From the NCBI GenBank assembly GCA_948474755.1, contig CAOLHI010000566.1, positions 496,001 to 560,000 of the forward strand: DNA of 64,000 nt, given 5' to 3'. The position numbers and the translations under genes were made by a program. Positions 53,110-64,000 of this stretch are shown one piece after another. This stretch comes from Ctenosaura bakeri (Eukaryota; Chordata; Lepidosauria; Squamata; Iguanidae). The stretch's first letter is position 1, and each line of letters begins with the position of its first letter. The notes beneath the pieces are model-generated. The model saw only the letters and a list, made by a program, of their open reading frames with translations. It was not told where the DNA came from and searched no databases.

Positions 53110-53773
53110 ATAGTCTGAACAAGTTGCCCATAGGCTGGGTGAGCTATCCCATGGGCTGCATCAAAACCAGCCAAAAGAATCCCAAACTGCCAGCAAATGC
53201 AAGCGTTTGCTTCTCCCAGCCCCCAGAGTCTGCAACCCCTGACCCAAAATAATTAACACAAGCCCAAAAAATGGCCAAAGGGGCTGCTAAAAGTGACTTG
53301 ATGTCACTTCAGGTGGACCACTCTTGCTTTATGTCTTTATACATTTGTCTTTAAGCCTGTATAGAGCTTGTTAGTCAATTTATTGGCTAGGATTAATCAG
53401 TGATACCCCAGGTTATACCTAGGGTTGCTCGTGAAAATGGAGAAGGTTCTTGTACCTTTTAATGGTTGTGCGGAAAAGGGAATTTCGGCAGGCACTGTTA
53501 GCCAGTTGTGTTCTAAGCAAAACGAGCTGAAATCTTCCTCTTCTATGAATTTGACTCTTCCGGGATCCCAATCCAGATGGCTACTTCCCCTCTCCCCATG
53601 ATATTTTCATTTGATACTTTCCTAGCTTGTATGAATCCATTCTATAAAAATTCAGTGCCTCTGCTGAAGCTGAGTTACTGACAGCAAGACTTTTGGGCTA
53701 AAATATGCTAGTTGTTTTGGGCCTTGCCTTTTGGAAATGTCCCCTTTCCTCCCCATCAAAACCCTGAAACTGA

Positions 53774-53941
53774 GGTCATTTCCGCAGTAGAACTGTTATA
53801 GCGCTATTATTCCACTTTCAACATCCTACGGAATCCTGGGGCATGCAGCCTCAAGGCCCCCCGCAAAACTGCAAAACCCAGGATTCCTTAGGATGTTGAA
53901 AGTGGAATAATAGCGCTATAACAGTCTAGTGTGGAAATGGT
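53774..53941. mobile_element. hairpin MITE, full copy
   Basis: GGTCATTTCCGCAGTAGAAC left end and GTGTGGAAATGG right end; arms with CTATTATTCCAC and its mirror. Confidence 0.9.
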
Positions 53942-54699
53942 GTCAAACCAGCCAGTGGCCTGGAAGACTTTTTCCACCCATGTTATATAGCTAGGAAGAG
54001 AGGCTGCCTGTCCTTTGTCAGTTCCCTTCTGCCAGGCCACAGACTGATTCACTTTCGAAGCATCCTTACCTCTCGCCTCCCCTCCCTTCCCCTTGCAAGC
54101 AGCAATGACAGGCTTTCAAATGCTTAACAGCTTTTCCTCAGCCCCCACATACCAGCGGGTAGGCTGCTGAGTCGTGACAGGCGCTGGCTGGCTGGCTGCC
54201 TGCCTGCCTAGAAGGAAAGCAAGTGTCAACAGGAGCATAGTACTCACTGTGCCTGCAGCCACCTCCCCCAAGTAGGCACCCTTCCAATGGCAGGGGGACT
54301 GCAAGTCCCATCATCCCCACCAAGGCCACCAGGTTGCCAAAAGCTGCTCAAGGGCATGCAGAAGAAAAAATGAAGAGAAGACTTAATTCCCTCTCCTGGA
54401 TGTTCCAGAGGCACCACATATCAAACCAAGAGTGGAAACACGTCCATGTCCAAGGAGGGCAATGCCATAAGAAACACCATCTCGGCCCTGCATTGAGGGA
54501 AGCCATTTTTGGTTCCCAGGATCTTCCTCCAACACATCTTTTTTCCATCCAAAAAAATTTAAGAAGCAAATTCCAAAGTGGGCAGAAACCAAAAACTCAT
54601 TTGGGGGGTTTTAAAATCCTTTGGAGGGAAGCTAGGAGAAATATGGCTTTGGAGATCCAGAGACTTGCTTCGAAGGCAAAATCACCACTCCTGGGACTC

Positions 54700-54850
54700 T
54701 TTCACACAACACAGTTGTAGCATTATGATTCTACTTTAACTGTTAAGGTTGCATCCTCTGGAAGCCTAGCCTTTGTAGCTTAATGAAGCACTAGAGCTTC
54801 CCCCACTATCTGACCAGTTAGGGACTAGAGACCTGTCAGAAAATGGAATT
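54700..54850. mobile_element. older relative of the hairpin MITE, fragment
   Basis: TTTCACACAACACAGTTGTA, then ATTATGATTCTACTT and a CTTTGTAGCTTAATGAAGCAC centre. Order and spacing follow the hairpin family but with much divergence. Confidence 0.5.
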
Positions 54851-54979
54851 GGTTGAAAAGCAGAAGCTGTGTACTATACTATAGGGATCATGAAGGGTTT
54901 AGAGAGGCTCACTTAGGACCAACTGCACATGTGCTGCTTGCAAAGTCTCTCACATGGCTTAGTGCCTTCTCCCCACTTC

Positions 54980-55345
54980 TCAGCTCACTGTCTGAACACT
55001 GGACTATGACCCTGAGACCAGGGCCATTTCCGCACTAGACTGTTATAGCGCTATTATTCCGCTTGCAACATCCTATGGAATCCTGGGGTTTGCAGTTTCG
55101 GGAGGGGCCGGACGGCCCTCTCTAAACTGCAAACCCAGGATTCCATAGGATGTTGCAAGCGGAATAATAGCGCTATAACAGTCTAGTGCGGAAATGGCCC
55201 AGGGTTCAATTCCTCACTTGGCGATAGAAACCTACTGGGTGACTTTGAATGTATCACACACTCTCAGCCCCAGGAAACCCCATAGGTTCTCCTTAAGATC
55301 ACCCTAAGTCAGAAACAACTTGAAGGCAGACAACAATAATAAACA
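54980..55345 (+). mobile_element. tRNA-derived SINE split by a hairpin MITE
   Basis: Left segment 54980-55021 (CTGAACACTGGACTATG on) and right segment 55200-55345 (GGTTCAATTCCTCAC to GAAGGCAGACAACAATAAT). Removing the MITE and one CAG restores a continuous SINE. Confidence 0.85.
55022..55199. mobile_element. hairpin MITE, full copy inside a SINE
   Basis: 178-bp near-perfect palindrome with GGCCATTTCCGCACTAGAC ends, flanked by CAG duplications (55019-55021 and 55200-55202). It splits a plus-strand SINE. Confidence 0.95.
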
Positions 55346-55382
55346 TATCAATGAATGAATGAGAGAAAGACAGTGAAAGAAT

Positions 55383-55582
55383 GGCCATTTTCACACGACA
55401 CTGTTATAGTGCTATTATTCCACGTTCAACCTCCTGTGAAATTCCAGGGTTTGTAGTTTACTGAGGCCAAAGAGCTCTCTGGTTAACAATTCTAAAGGCC
55501 CCGCCCTAAATCACAAACCTCAGGATTCCATAGGATGTTCAAAGTGGAATAACAGCACCATAACTGTGTAGGGCGGATGTAC
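55383..55582. mobile_element. hairpin MITE, long type, diverged
   Basis: GGCCATTTTCACACGAC left end, arms with CTATTATTCCACG and its mirror; the right end is worn. Confidence 0.85.
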
Positions 55583-56099
55583 CCTTCTTTCAAGAAATAA
55601 TAAAGAGAAGGCTAGCTTGGCTCTGGACATGATTCAGAAAACAGCAGCAGCATGAATTTGCTTCCCCTCATCTCTGCCAGAAAGAACAGGTTGCTTACCG
55701 ATAAACTGCAGTTCTTCTGTCATAGGACAACGAAGAGATCATTTGATCCAAAAGCTACGTTTACATCTTTATAGTGGCTGCACCCTTCAACATCGATGGA
55801 AACATACCCACTTAGGTTAAGAGAAGAACTGCAAATAGAAACTGCAAGAAAATGTTGCAGCATACCCTTTCTGTCCAATCGGAGTGCTACTTTTCAGTAT
55901 TTCTGACTGCCAGTCCCCCTCTAGGATCATAGAAGCTGTTCGGGGCTTCAGCTGACCTCTTTGCCATCCCCAGAACTCTATTTTTTGTTTTCATTACTGT
56001 AAATGTTCAAACTTCATTTTCCTGCTATTGCAGCCTCCTCAAGGGCTTTTTGGTATTTCTGTAAATCTCAAGGATCCCTACACAGGCTAATAGGTCCCT

Positions 56100-58092
56100 T
56101 AGTTGGCCCTAGTTATTAGAAGATTTTTTAAAATTTTTGTTTTTGACGGCAAATACCACATTGTAGCATGTGGGCAAGAAGTAGCAGTAATATCTCAGGA
56201 TTGAGGCACAGAGGAGGAAACCAGGCTCAATGTGATTGACAAGACCAAGGACCAGGAATTCTGGACGAGAAAATGCTGTCCAAAATTTTTTTAGGCTCAA
56301 ACCCAAGTGTGGCCAGGAAAAGTCCCACTATTCACATGCTTAGCACTTTAACAGCAATGCAACTAGGAGGTTGCAAGCAAAGGAACACACCAATCACTGG
56401 CTCCCAGGAGCTATTCTATTTGTCAATTTGCCACTCTGGGATTTTTGAACAAACCCTAAAATGACAACTTTTGCCAGTTAATCTTCATGGTGAGGAATCA
56501 GCCATATCTTGGTAAGACTTTTTTCACGCTATGAAGAAATGGGATAATAAAAAAGAATGTAGTGCAACGAAGACTAGATTCACTCCTAATAGTTACAAAA
56601 TAATAAACACAATCTAGTAAACAGTCTAGATCTGCAAGAGGAGACTACAAACACAGACTTCAGTCATGCCTGCTTAGTGCAGAGAGAAAGATAATAGCAA
56701 TCAAGATATTCCATTGAATGTATGTTTTAATTTCTTTACAGAAGCCAGAAACAAGACTCCCTGACTGGTGGAAATGAGGGCTTCACAATGCATCCTGGAC
56801 AAACAGACAATAACAAGGATCCCGACACATGCAAAGTGCTCTCATCATAAGAACACCAGAAGCTGCCTTTGAAAAGTCATCTAGCCCACTGTTGTCTACT
56901 CAAGGTCATGCTCCTCCAAACAAGATGCCAGGAACTGAACTGGAACCTTCCGTGTGTCCAGAGGGTGCTGTCTACAAGCGAGTGATGGGTCTTTTCATCT
57001 TTCTTCTCAGTGTTTCTTAAGTCTGATTCACTGATGGGCTCATCCACAGTTCTTTCGGAAGTGTCTGCCTCCCACGTTGCAGCAGTGAGAAGAGGGTGAG
57101 ATACCCAGATGTCAGGACAGCTGGCTGCTCAGCAGTCCATTCACACACTTTAGAGGAGAGCTGCCTGGACTGGAAATGTTCAGTAAAGTCACCCAATATT
57201 CCAGGCACCAAGGGTGACACAGAGCAGCTTGTTAAATCCACACAGCTGCATGAAGGCATTGGCCAAAATGGAAAATCCCATAGGCGGTGAAGTCTGCTTA
57301 CAGGAGACTGTGAGGATTTCTTGGCTGGATATTTTTGCAGCAGAAGGAGGTCAAGTGAGAAAGATAGATGACAGAACTTGAAATATTGTTGGGAAAAGAA
57401 ACACCTTTCTGAAATCAGGCAGAGCTTCTGTAACTTAGCTGTTTCCCCTCTCTTGCTATGTCATGCCTTGATGACTCTCAGCCAAATGTGTAACCGATAG
57501 GACTCACTTCCACTCTGTTGTACTGTAGACAGAAAAGCTGGGATGATGGGAGCTGTAGTCTGACCCAACAGCAGAGTGCCCAACTGGAAAAGCCTGATTT
57601 AAACTGATAAATGCCTATTCTGATGCAAGACCAGATGACAGGAACATTCAGACTGTTGATGCCGCAGTCAATAAGTATCCATTGAACAGAACGGGAGGAT
57701 CATTCTGATGCTGGGGACTGAATTCTGTGATACACCCAACGTGCCATATAAATTTGAGATTTCTAGTCTTCCACTCAGTATTGTCCCCTCCTTCCCCAAA
57801 TGCATGGGGTTAACTGGCCATCCCAACAAGATGCCCTGGATTCCAGCATGCAAAGTATCAATACAGACACAGTTCTATTAATACAGAGCACAGGATAGAA
57901 TGGTTCTAGTATGTGGTGTCCCAGATTTTGTCCCATTTCAACCATCTATGACTTTTAACCTTACCATCCCTCGAATCCCTCCTCTCCCAGCCCATGCAAC
58001 CAACTGTAGTCCAGAGCTTCCACTCCTGCTTGGTGTGCTCACATGTGCTTCCCAGACCAGGTAGCCACCCATTTACAGTTCTCCTCCAGAAA
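56100..58092 (-). other. region downstream of the SH2 adaptor stop codon
   Basis: Probably holds the 3' UTR. No AATAAA was seen on the minus strand close to the stop; an ATTAAA at 56726-56731 is one possible signal. A SINE fragment lies at 56845-56990. Confidence 0.3.
56845..56990 (-). mobile_element. second tRNA-derived SINE family
   Basis: AAGAACACCAGAAGCTGCC, then GATGCCAGGAACTGAACTGG, mirroring tail and box B. Confidence 0.6.
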
Positions 58093-58300
58093 TCACTGCT
58101 CAGCTGCAAGACAACTGGAGGGTTGTGTGGTAACTGGATAGAGCAAGGACATGTGCTCTGCCCCCTGGATGGGCAACTTGTGGCTGGCATAGTGGTGGAT
58201 GATCTCAGGGACATTGTCGAATGGTGGGCTGTGCTGGCCCAAGACGAACTTGTTATCTTCTGTCTGCAAGAGCTTCATGTGGAGGAAGCCCTGACTGCTC
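58093..58300 (-). CDS. SHF: SH2 adaptor, last coding exon
   Basis: Coding part of 208 bp. Encodes SSQGFLHMKLLQTEDNKFVL, VPEIIHHYASHKLPIQGAEH and the end LLYPVTTQPSSCLAAEQ with a stop at 58093. Acceptor CTTTAG. It completes the SH2 domain. Confidence 0.93.
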
Positions 58301-61300
58301 CTAAAGGAAAGAAGACAAGTCAGCTCATGAAATTATAGCCTCTGAAATTCCACCTTATGATCCTTACAATCTGCAGACAGGAGAAGAGGAGAGGAAAAAC
58401 ATCACACTTCAGTATTTTTCTTTCTGCATCCCCTGTTCTATTTAATAATTGGTTTGAGGAATTCTGGACATTTTATTTGGTCATAATAGAAAGTACTGTT
58501 ACTCCCTTGTGTCTCCTTTGGTCCTTAAGAAAGTTATTTTTGGACTCCAATTCCCATCATCTTCCAGAGCTTGGAAAAATTATTTTTGCACCACGGTTCC
58601 TAGAATCCTCTAACCTTACTGGCTGGAGGACTATGAGAGTTCAAGAAAATGTAACTTTCCCATATCACCTCAAATATCTCTTCCAAGATACACAGCATAC
58701 ACTGGCCTCATATTATAATAAGACAGGGGCCCACAGGAACCCTGACTTACCATGGGCGCATATAATAGTCCACAGTTTGTTTGTATAACCTATGAAAATG
58801 GTAGAGTCTGCTGGTCACTGGATCGCTCCTTCCTTCCCTGCCCAGCAAGCCAGAGGATCAACATTTAAACAAACCAGTCCATTTCTCTGGCTTGTGAAAT
58901 GAGAGACAAGCCAGAGCACTATCTCTGTCTGGGTTTGCACATCATGACAAACAAACCATGGACTTAAACTTTAGGGTTTGTTTGGCTGCTCCTGGAGTCC
59001 TTAGGCAGTGAGCACCAGCCTAGCTCACCCCCAGCAAGCTAAACCTATTGACATGAACATATATGTCTCCTTACATATATTAAGTATATTATATTTACAG
59101 TGTGCCCTCTGTATTTGCAGGCTTTCCATTCTGGAAACCCTTGCATAAAACAAACAACGTGAATGCTCCATCCCATTATCGTTCCATTATTGCTGGCATG
59201 GGCACACACCCAGTGCACCCATTGATGATAACTGAACACGAGGCTTTGCACAACCTCATATTCATGTGTGTGAAGGTTATGTCAGCAGAAGGTACACTGT
59301 ATATACCTATAAGCCTCTTTATGGGTTTTTTTGGGGGGGGGGGTTGGCACCTCTGGTGCTACATATAGCTTGTCATCCAAACTGATTGGCACGATTTGGT
59401 GCCAGATAGTGAAGAGTCTCTCTCTCTCTCTCTCTCAATCTCTCTCTCCCTTGCTCTCTCTCTCTCTCTCTATATATATTTAACAGTCTTCTTTTGTTCC
59501 ATCATGGAAGATACGTGCATATCATTTCAGTTCTGGTCCCTATCCACACACTGACCAAATGCAAACCATGCAATGACTTTTGGTCAGAAGCAATAAACTA
59601 GTATCACATTATGAAGTACAAACTAGCTTAGCTTAAGCAATGGTACTGCAGCATCTTCCTTTAGCTGAAACTCCAGGGCTTTGCCATCTTGCCTTTTACC
59701 AGATCTCAAAACACAACCAGAACGAAATCTTGTACCAATCTGAATTCTGGCTTCTGAAACTTTTCTTTTTCAAGTGTCAACCTGAAAGTTTTTTTTAAGT
59801 CTTATATAAATATGTGATGACTTCAATCCAAATTCCTTTGTTAACTTTAACTACAGTAAGCCAACCAAATCAATGCAAATTTAATAATGAGCCCACTGGT
59901 TCAACAGATCTACTCTAGCTGGGACTAACAACTGGATTTAGGCCACAATGTTCTGTATCAGCTTTTGAAATTCATTTTTTTGAATTCTTCCCTACACCCA
60001 TTTAAAATATCATTCAAAATTAGTGCCCTGGAGATCTCACAAAGAAGGGTTGGGTTATAAATCAAACCAAAGCTGAATTTTCTGTTACCATTTTTTAATT
60101 TTGAATCTTGAAACCAGTTCTAGCTTTTCTCATAGTTCCCGCCTGTCAAAGTAACCTCTTGGTTTAAGCTTTCCACCCTGGTTTACAGATACAAAGCCTG
60201 AGATGCTGTGTGGGTGAAGTGTAATACTCCATCCATGTACAGTCCACCCTCTACATTTGTGGGTTTCACTTTTGCAGATTTGAATATTCACGGATTATTT
60301 GCTGTCACCTCTGCTGTCTTCCTATACCATTTTTAATAAAGATTGCAAACCTCATGAGACTGAGAAACTGCAAACAAGGCTTGTAAGTCCCTCTTAAAAA
60401 TGGTGTGGGGCAGCAGCGGAAGTGGCAGTAACCCCCCCCAGCCACCCACTTCAGCCCTGATGCCTCAAAGGAATCCATGGTGGGCTGACTATGGTGATCA
60501 TATTTTTGTGTGTGTTGAATATGGTTTGGGAGGGTCTAGAGTTATTCACGGTTTTTCCACTTTCACAGGGGTCCTGTGCCCCTAATCGTAGCAAATATGG
60601 AGGGATGACTGTAGTTCCACATCTCTTCCACTCTAGGGAAGCTGCAATGACCATCCATTGGCCAGCAGGAAGAGAGGTGGCAGGAGGCATTCCCAGAACA
60701 CACGGTCACAGCTGGGAGGAGGAGAGACACTGGGAAGCATCCAGGAAGGACCTGGCTGCATTTCCTCTTGCAAAAGAAGAAAACGGATGTTGCTCTCTTG
60801 GATCTTACACCTTCCTCCCCACTTCCCCAGGCCATCAAATGGCTATGGCTGTGCACTTCATGCACTTGAAAGATGCCTGGAGGTAGACACTGTGCAAGAA
60901 GGTACTGAATACCTCCTTTGCAATGTCTGAAAAGAGGAATACATGCACATAAACTGGAGTTACATGTATATATGTTACCAACAGGTTTCTAGAGAAAAAA
61001 GAGACAGAGAGGTAATGGAGTCTTTTAGAAAAGGACATGACTGGCTGACATCCAGAAAAGGAACACACCTTAGTTTGTTGCCAATTTCACTTGCTGCATG
61101 CATCTCTAAATGCACTTGTTCACAGCCAGTCCAGGAAACTCCCTAAACAACTTTTATCAGCTAAGAAAGTACATCACATACTCAATCATCTGTCCTCACT
61201 CACTTGAGGGAGAGGGAAAAGGCATCGTGGCTGCTCTCACTGTTCCGGACAAGGTAACTGGCTTCTCTGCAAAGCCGCAACAGCCCTTCCGCATCTACCC

Positions 61301-63119
61301 GGCTCAAGGTCCCATGATACCACCTGTAGAAGAGGGAGGAAATCATTCAGTCCTGTTTCTATGGAACTGCTTCATCTTAGCAGGCTACCATTCTAATGAA
61401 CACTGAGCTAGTAATAATCAGGTGACATGCATGTACATCCTAAGGCAGGGTTTGGAAGCACGTGGCCCAGAACTTTTAGCCCCTGTTCCAACTCAAATAC
61501 TGCCTCCCTCACACCTTAGTTTTCCCCAATCCCTCCTCCCCAAAAGGGGGCACTTCCAATCTTGGAGGCTAGGGTGCCCCATGGTAAGTCCCTCCAACAG
61601 CTTGCCCACCATCCCCTGAAGCATTCATTTTCTCTGCAGAAAACCATATACACACATGGGTCTTCCCAGGCCTTCACTAGGACTCGGTGCCATCTTTCAA
61701 AGTTCAGAGAGTGACTTCAGCATAAATCTACTGATCTCAAATTTATCAGTAAGCTTGACTGTAACTGTTTGGGACTCAGCTGGAACCAGAGGTAGAGAAA
61801 GGAAGCAGAGATGTTCCACTGGCTCTGCTGCAGTGTGCTAGAATGACTTTTACATAGAAAAAAAAAGTAGATGAGCTCTAAAACTCATGACACCCTTCAG
61901 AAGGTATAATCTGCACCACTTCCATATGAAATGTAAACATATACAAGAGAAGAAAAATAACTATACACAGTAGCAATAACTGGTGACTGAACAGTTTTCT
62001 GAACTTAATTATGCAGATTTCCCATCTACAGTGGGAAAGGGAACCTTGCTTCCAGGCTCTAGCACAGAGTGCTTCGCAGGGTGGGGTCCAGCCTGCTAAG
62101 ACTCTCCAACTCATTCTGGGTCTGGTGATGAGTTCTGGCTTTTAAATAAGGCCACCTCTCCCATGCAACAGGTAGAGGGTTGGATCCACCGATGAAGAAG
62201 CTCTCACACTGACTCCCCTTCAAGCTACCCTTCCCTCCCACTTTGCTTTCTTCTCTCATCTCCCTTAACACCTACTCAGCTACAGATCTTCCATAGGCTC
62301 AGCCAAGGAATCTCCTTATCTTTGTTGGAAGGGAAAGGTCACCTGCTACCACAGCTTCTCCTCATCTACTCTGTCCTTGTCTTCTGTTTTGTTCTGTTCC
62401 TTTTTCTCTTTTAGCTGCAGCCCTTTATCCCCCAGGCTCTTCCTCCTCCAGCCAGCTGGCCTCTCAGCATCCTTTTGTTGCTGAGCAACTGATTATAAAC
62501 CTTATGGTCTGCTGGACTCTCACTGGCTGATAGTGAGCGGGCTGGGAGCCTTGCTAAGGTCCCAGGAGCAACTGGAAAGAAATCAGTATCAATGCGGTAG
62601 TCCCTGATACCTCCAATACAGTATTCCAATTACACGTAACAGGAGAAAATGTGGCCCTCCAGATGTTGTTGGACTGCAGCTCTCATCATCCCTAACCAGC
62701 ATAGCCAGTGGTGAGGGATGATAGGAATAGTAGCTCAACATCAAGAGGGCTGCACATTTGAGACTGCACAATCTAGCTCAAGAAGGCAGACGGTATCAAC
62801 AGAGTAGTGTTGCAGGTATGCTAGGAAGAGTGCAACCAGTTGCATTTGGCAGTGGCTGATGGTCTTCGCTTCTCCCACCCACTCCCAGCCTACTCACGCC
62901 TGGCTCTCCAGTGGCAAAGTGGGATTGACGTGTTCACCGAAAGCCAGCCCATGCTCCATGCTCGACCAACATGGGCTACCATTCTTCTCCATGCAAGATG
63001 GCAGCGGGGTCGTCAGTGCTCCCTTGCCTTGGGTGGAAACACACGACGGTGCATGAGATGAGGAACACGCGACTTCAGGAAGTGAAGGAGATGTGGTGGG
63101 GTGGCCCTCAGAGGCACAA
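58093..63119 (-). CDS. SHF: SH2-domain adaptor of the SHB/SHF group, 3' part (3 exons, probably SHF)
   Basis: Seen: three minus-strand exons join in phase. They give the linker HVNPTLPLESQA, a complete C-terminal SH2 domain starting WYHGTLSRVDAEGLL, with the phosphotyrosine-binding ASYLVRNSES motif, and a short tail LLYPVTTQPSSCLAAEQ. Known family: SHB, SHF, SHD and SHE are adaptors with a C-terminal SH2 domain that bind phosphotyrosines on activated receptors and carry proline-rich N-terminal regions. Features pointing to SHF rather than SHB are HG-x-LSR, SQGFLH, LGQHS, QGAEH and the VxTQ ending; several other residues (HHYAS, KLPI, MSLLYPV) are SHB-like. The 5' exons lie beyond position 64,000. 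SHB/SHF-group identity is near certain; the exact paralogue is less so. Confidence 0.7.
58520..58665. mobile_element. palindromic MITE, family 2, two copies side by side
   Basis: AAGTTATTTTTGGACTCC and TTGGAAAAATTATTTTTGC, each followed by an AATTCCCATCATC- or TTCCTAGAATCC-type core, then GAAAATGTAACTTTCCC. Confidence 0.5.
59098..59299. mobile_element. short Tc1/mariner-like MITE
   Basis: Starts CAGTGTGCCCTC after TA and ends GGTACACTG before TA. The inverted ends are short and imperfect. Confidence 0.6.
59416..59480. repeat. (TC)n(TA)n compound microsatellite
   Basis: Interrupted TC repeats followed by TATATATAT. Confidence 0.9.
60240..60611 (+). mobile_element. Tc1/mariner-like (Tigger/pogo-type) non-autonomous element, copy 2
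   Basis: Ends CAGTCCACCCTCTACATTTG and the mirrored CAGTCATCCCTCCATATTTG, with TA target duplications at both sides (60238-60239 and 60612-60613). No transposase frame. Confidence 0.85.
61204..61323 (-). CDS. SHF: SH2 adaptor, first SH2 exon
   Basis: 120 bp. Encodes WYHGTLSRVDAEGLLRLCRE, then ASYLVRNSESSHDAFSLSLK. The Arg in YLVRNS is the invariant phosphotyrosine-binding residue. Acceptor CTACAG, donor GTGAGT. Confidence 0.93.
61324..62897 (-). other. intron of the SH2 adaptor
   Basis: No coding exon recognised. It contains a palindromic repeat at 62640-62765. Confidence 0.6.
62640..62765. mobile_element. palindromic MITE, family 3
   Basis: GTGGCCCTCCAGATGTTGTT, CAGCTCTCATCATCCC and the mirrored GGGATGATAGGAATAGTAGC. 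Confidence 0.7.
62898..63119 (-). CDS. SHF: SH2 adaptor, exon upstream of the SH2 domain
   Basis: 222 bp. The acceptor CCTGTAG is preceded by a pyrimidine-rich tract; the donor is GC/GTGAGTA. It encodes a Ser/Pro/Thr-rich stretch ending FGEHVNPTLPLESQ and two bases of Ala completed by the next exon. The acceptor position is the less certain end. Confidence 0.7.
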
Positions 63120-64000
63120 CTACAGGAACTTGTAAGGCAGGACAACAGGACAAGGAAGATGTGCAAGAAACTTGAAGCTCTGAATTACAGTGAGGACAGG
63201 ACAAATCAATGAGGAAACCTGAGTTCCCAGTTATGTCTGGAACCCAGAAAGCTGTCTCATACCAAGACAGTCCACTGGTTCATCAAGCTCAGTGCTGGCA
63301 ACATAATGAGCGGGCAACATGATGCCTATGGTTTGTGTGCAGCACCCTCTCCTTCCTTCCCCCATCTCAATGCCTCTGTTATCACTGAATTTTCTGCAGA
63401 AGTAATAACAGTAGCAAGAAAAAAGCATTGCTTTTCCTTTAAAACAAGATGCATAGCCTCTGCACATTTGTCTGTACTCTCCTGGAAGCATCCCAGAGGT
63501 GAAATTCTATGCCATAAACAAGGTGCACGCAGAGAGCACACCTCCTTTATAGAAATAGGGAGTTTTTGATGTGGCAAATTTAGTGGCAATTGTAGGGGTT
63601 ATACAGCTCATGGTGGATTCAACAGGTACCAATATGGCCACCTGCCCCTGGAAGCTGCATGCCCCAGCACAGTCCAATTGACAATTGTGATCTTCCAATT
63701 ACCATCTTTTCCAAGCTGAAAAAAGAAATAAGAAAGCTCCAGGATGTAGTCGTTAGGGTTCACTATTGGTTACGATGAACCCCAAAAAATGTACCCATAC
63801 AATTTAGCTGCCATGGTTTCATAACCATAGGTACAACAAAAGTATGGGCACAAACCATACTGGAAAATGGACTCCACTGAATTACACCAACCTGCGGATT
63901 TTGTCCACCATTTTTTTTCTCTCTTGTCATGCCACCCAAATGGAAATAACCATCAATTATGTCCTTTTTTTTCACCCAACAATTTTTTTACAGCAACTGT
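63120..64000 (-). other. intron of the SH2 adaptor, running off the window
   Basis: No further exon recognised. A short SINE-like tail lies at 63230-63300. Confidence 0.5.
63230..63300 (-). mobile_element. second tRNA-derived SINE family, 3' fragment
   Basis: AAGCTGTCTCATACCAAGAC, then GTTCATCAAGCTCAGTGCTG. Confidence 0.5.

Overview
The window is vertebrate nuclear DNA, most likely from a squamate reptile (lizard or snake). Coding sequence is split into short exons with GT-AG borders, separated by introns full of old transposons. The repeat mix (CR1, L1 and RTE/BovB-like LINEs, tRNA-derived and 5S-derived SINEs, hAT, Tc1/mariner and abundant palindromic MITEs) fits a squamate. No species is claimed.

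Two protein-coding genes were found, both on the minus strand. PARP6 is complete: 22 exons between 37,497 (start codon) and 5,750 (stop codon), every exon junction in phase, predicted protein 619 residues. Its likely promoter is a CpG-containing block at about 37,495-37,745 with CCAAT, CRE, RFX X-box and ETS-type sites. The second gene is the 3' part of an SH2-domain adaptor of the SHB/SHF group, probably SHF: three coding exons at 63,119-62,898, 61,323-61,204 and 58,300-58,093, with the rest beyond the right edge. The 20 kb between the two genes (37.8-58.1 kb) holds repeats and no gene I can support.

The most unusual part is the repeat landscape. A palindromic (hairpin) MITE with ends GGCCATTTCCGCAC and 3-bp target duplications occurs at 23 places, as 128-205 bp hairpins and as lone arms. 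One copy, in PARP6 intron 1 only about 130 bp from exon 1, has had its centre amplified into a 1.3 kb minisatellite that also carries a 292-bp higher-order duplication. On the other side of the PARP6 promoter lies a 523-bp, extremely CpG-rich transposon (38,234-38,756) with almost the same ends (GGCCCTTTTCGCAC) and a clean ATA duplication. The promoter therefore sits between two unusual products of what looks like one transposon lineage.

Layout: 1-5.3 kb intergenic DNA downstream of PARP6; 5.3-37.7 kb PARP6; 37.9-38.1 kb LINE tail with an ATT microsatellite; 38.2-38.8 kb CpG-rich transposon; 38.8-39.2 kb Tc1/mariner-like element; 39.2-58 kb intergenic repeats, including an L1 with a CR1 nested in it (44.7-46.3 kb); 58.1-64 kb SH2 adaptor gene. 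The two genes are not known to act in one pathway: PARP6 is a mono-ADP-ribosyltransferase and the SH2 protein a phosphotyrosine adaptor.
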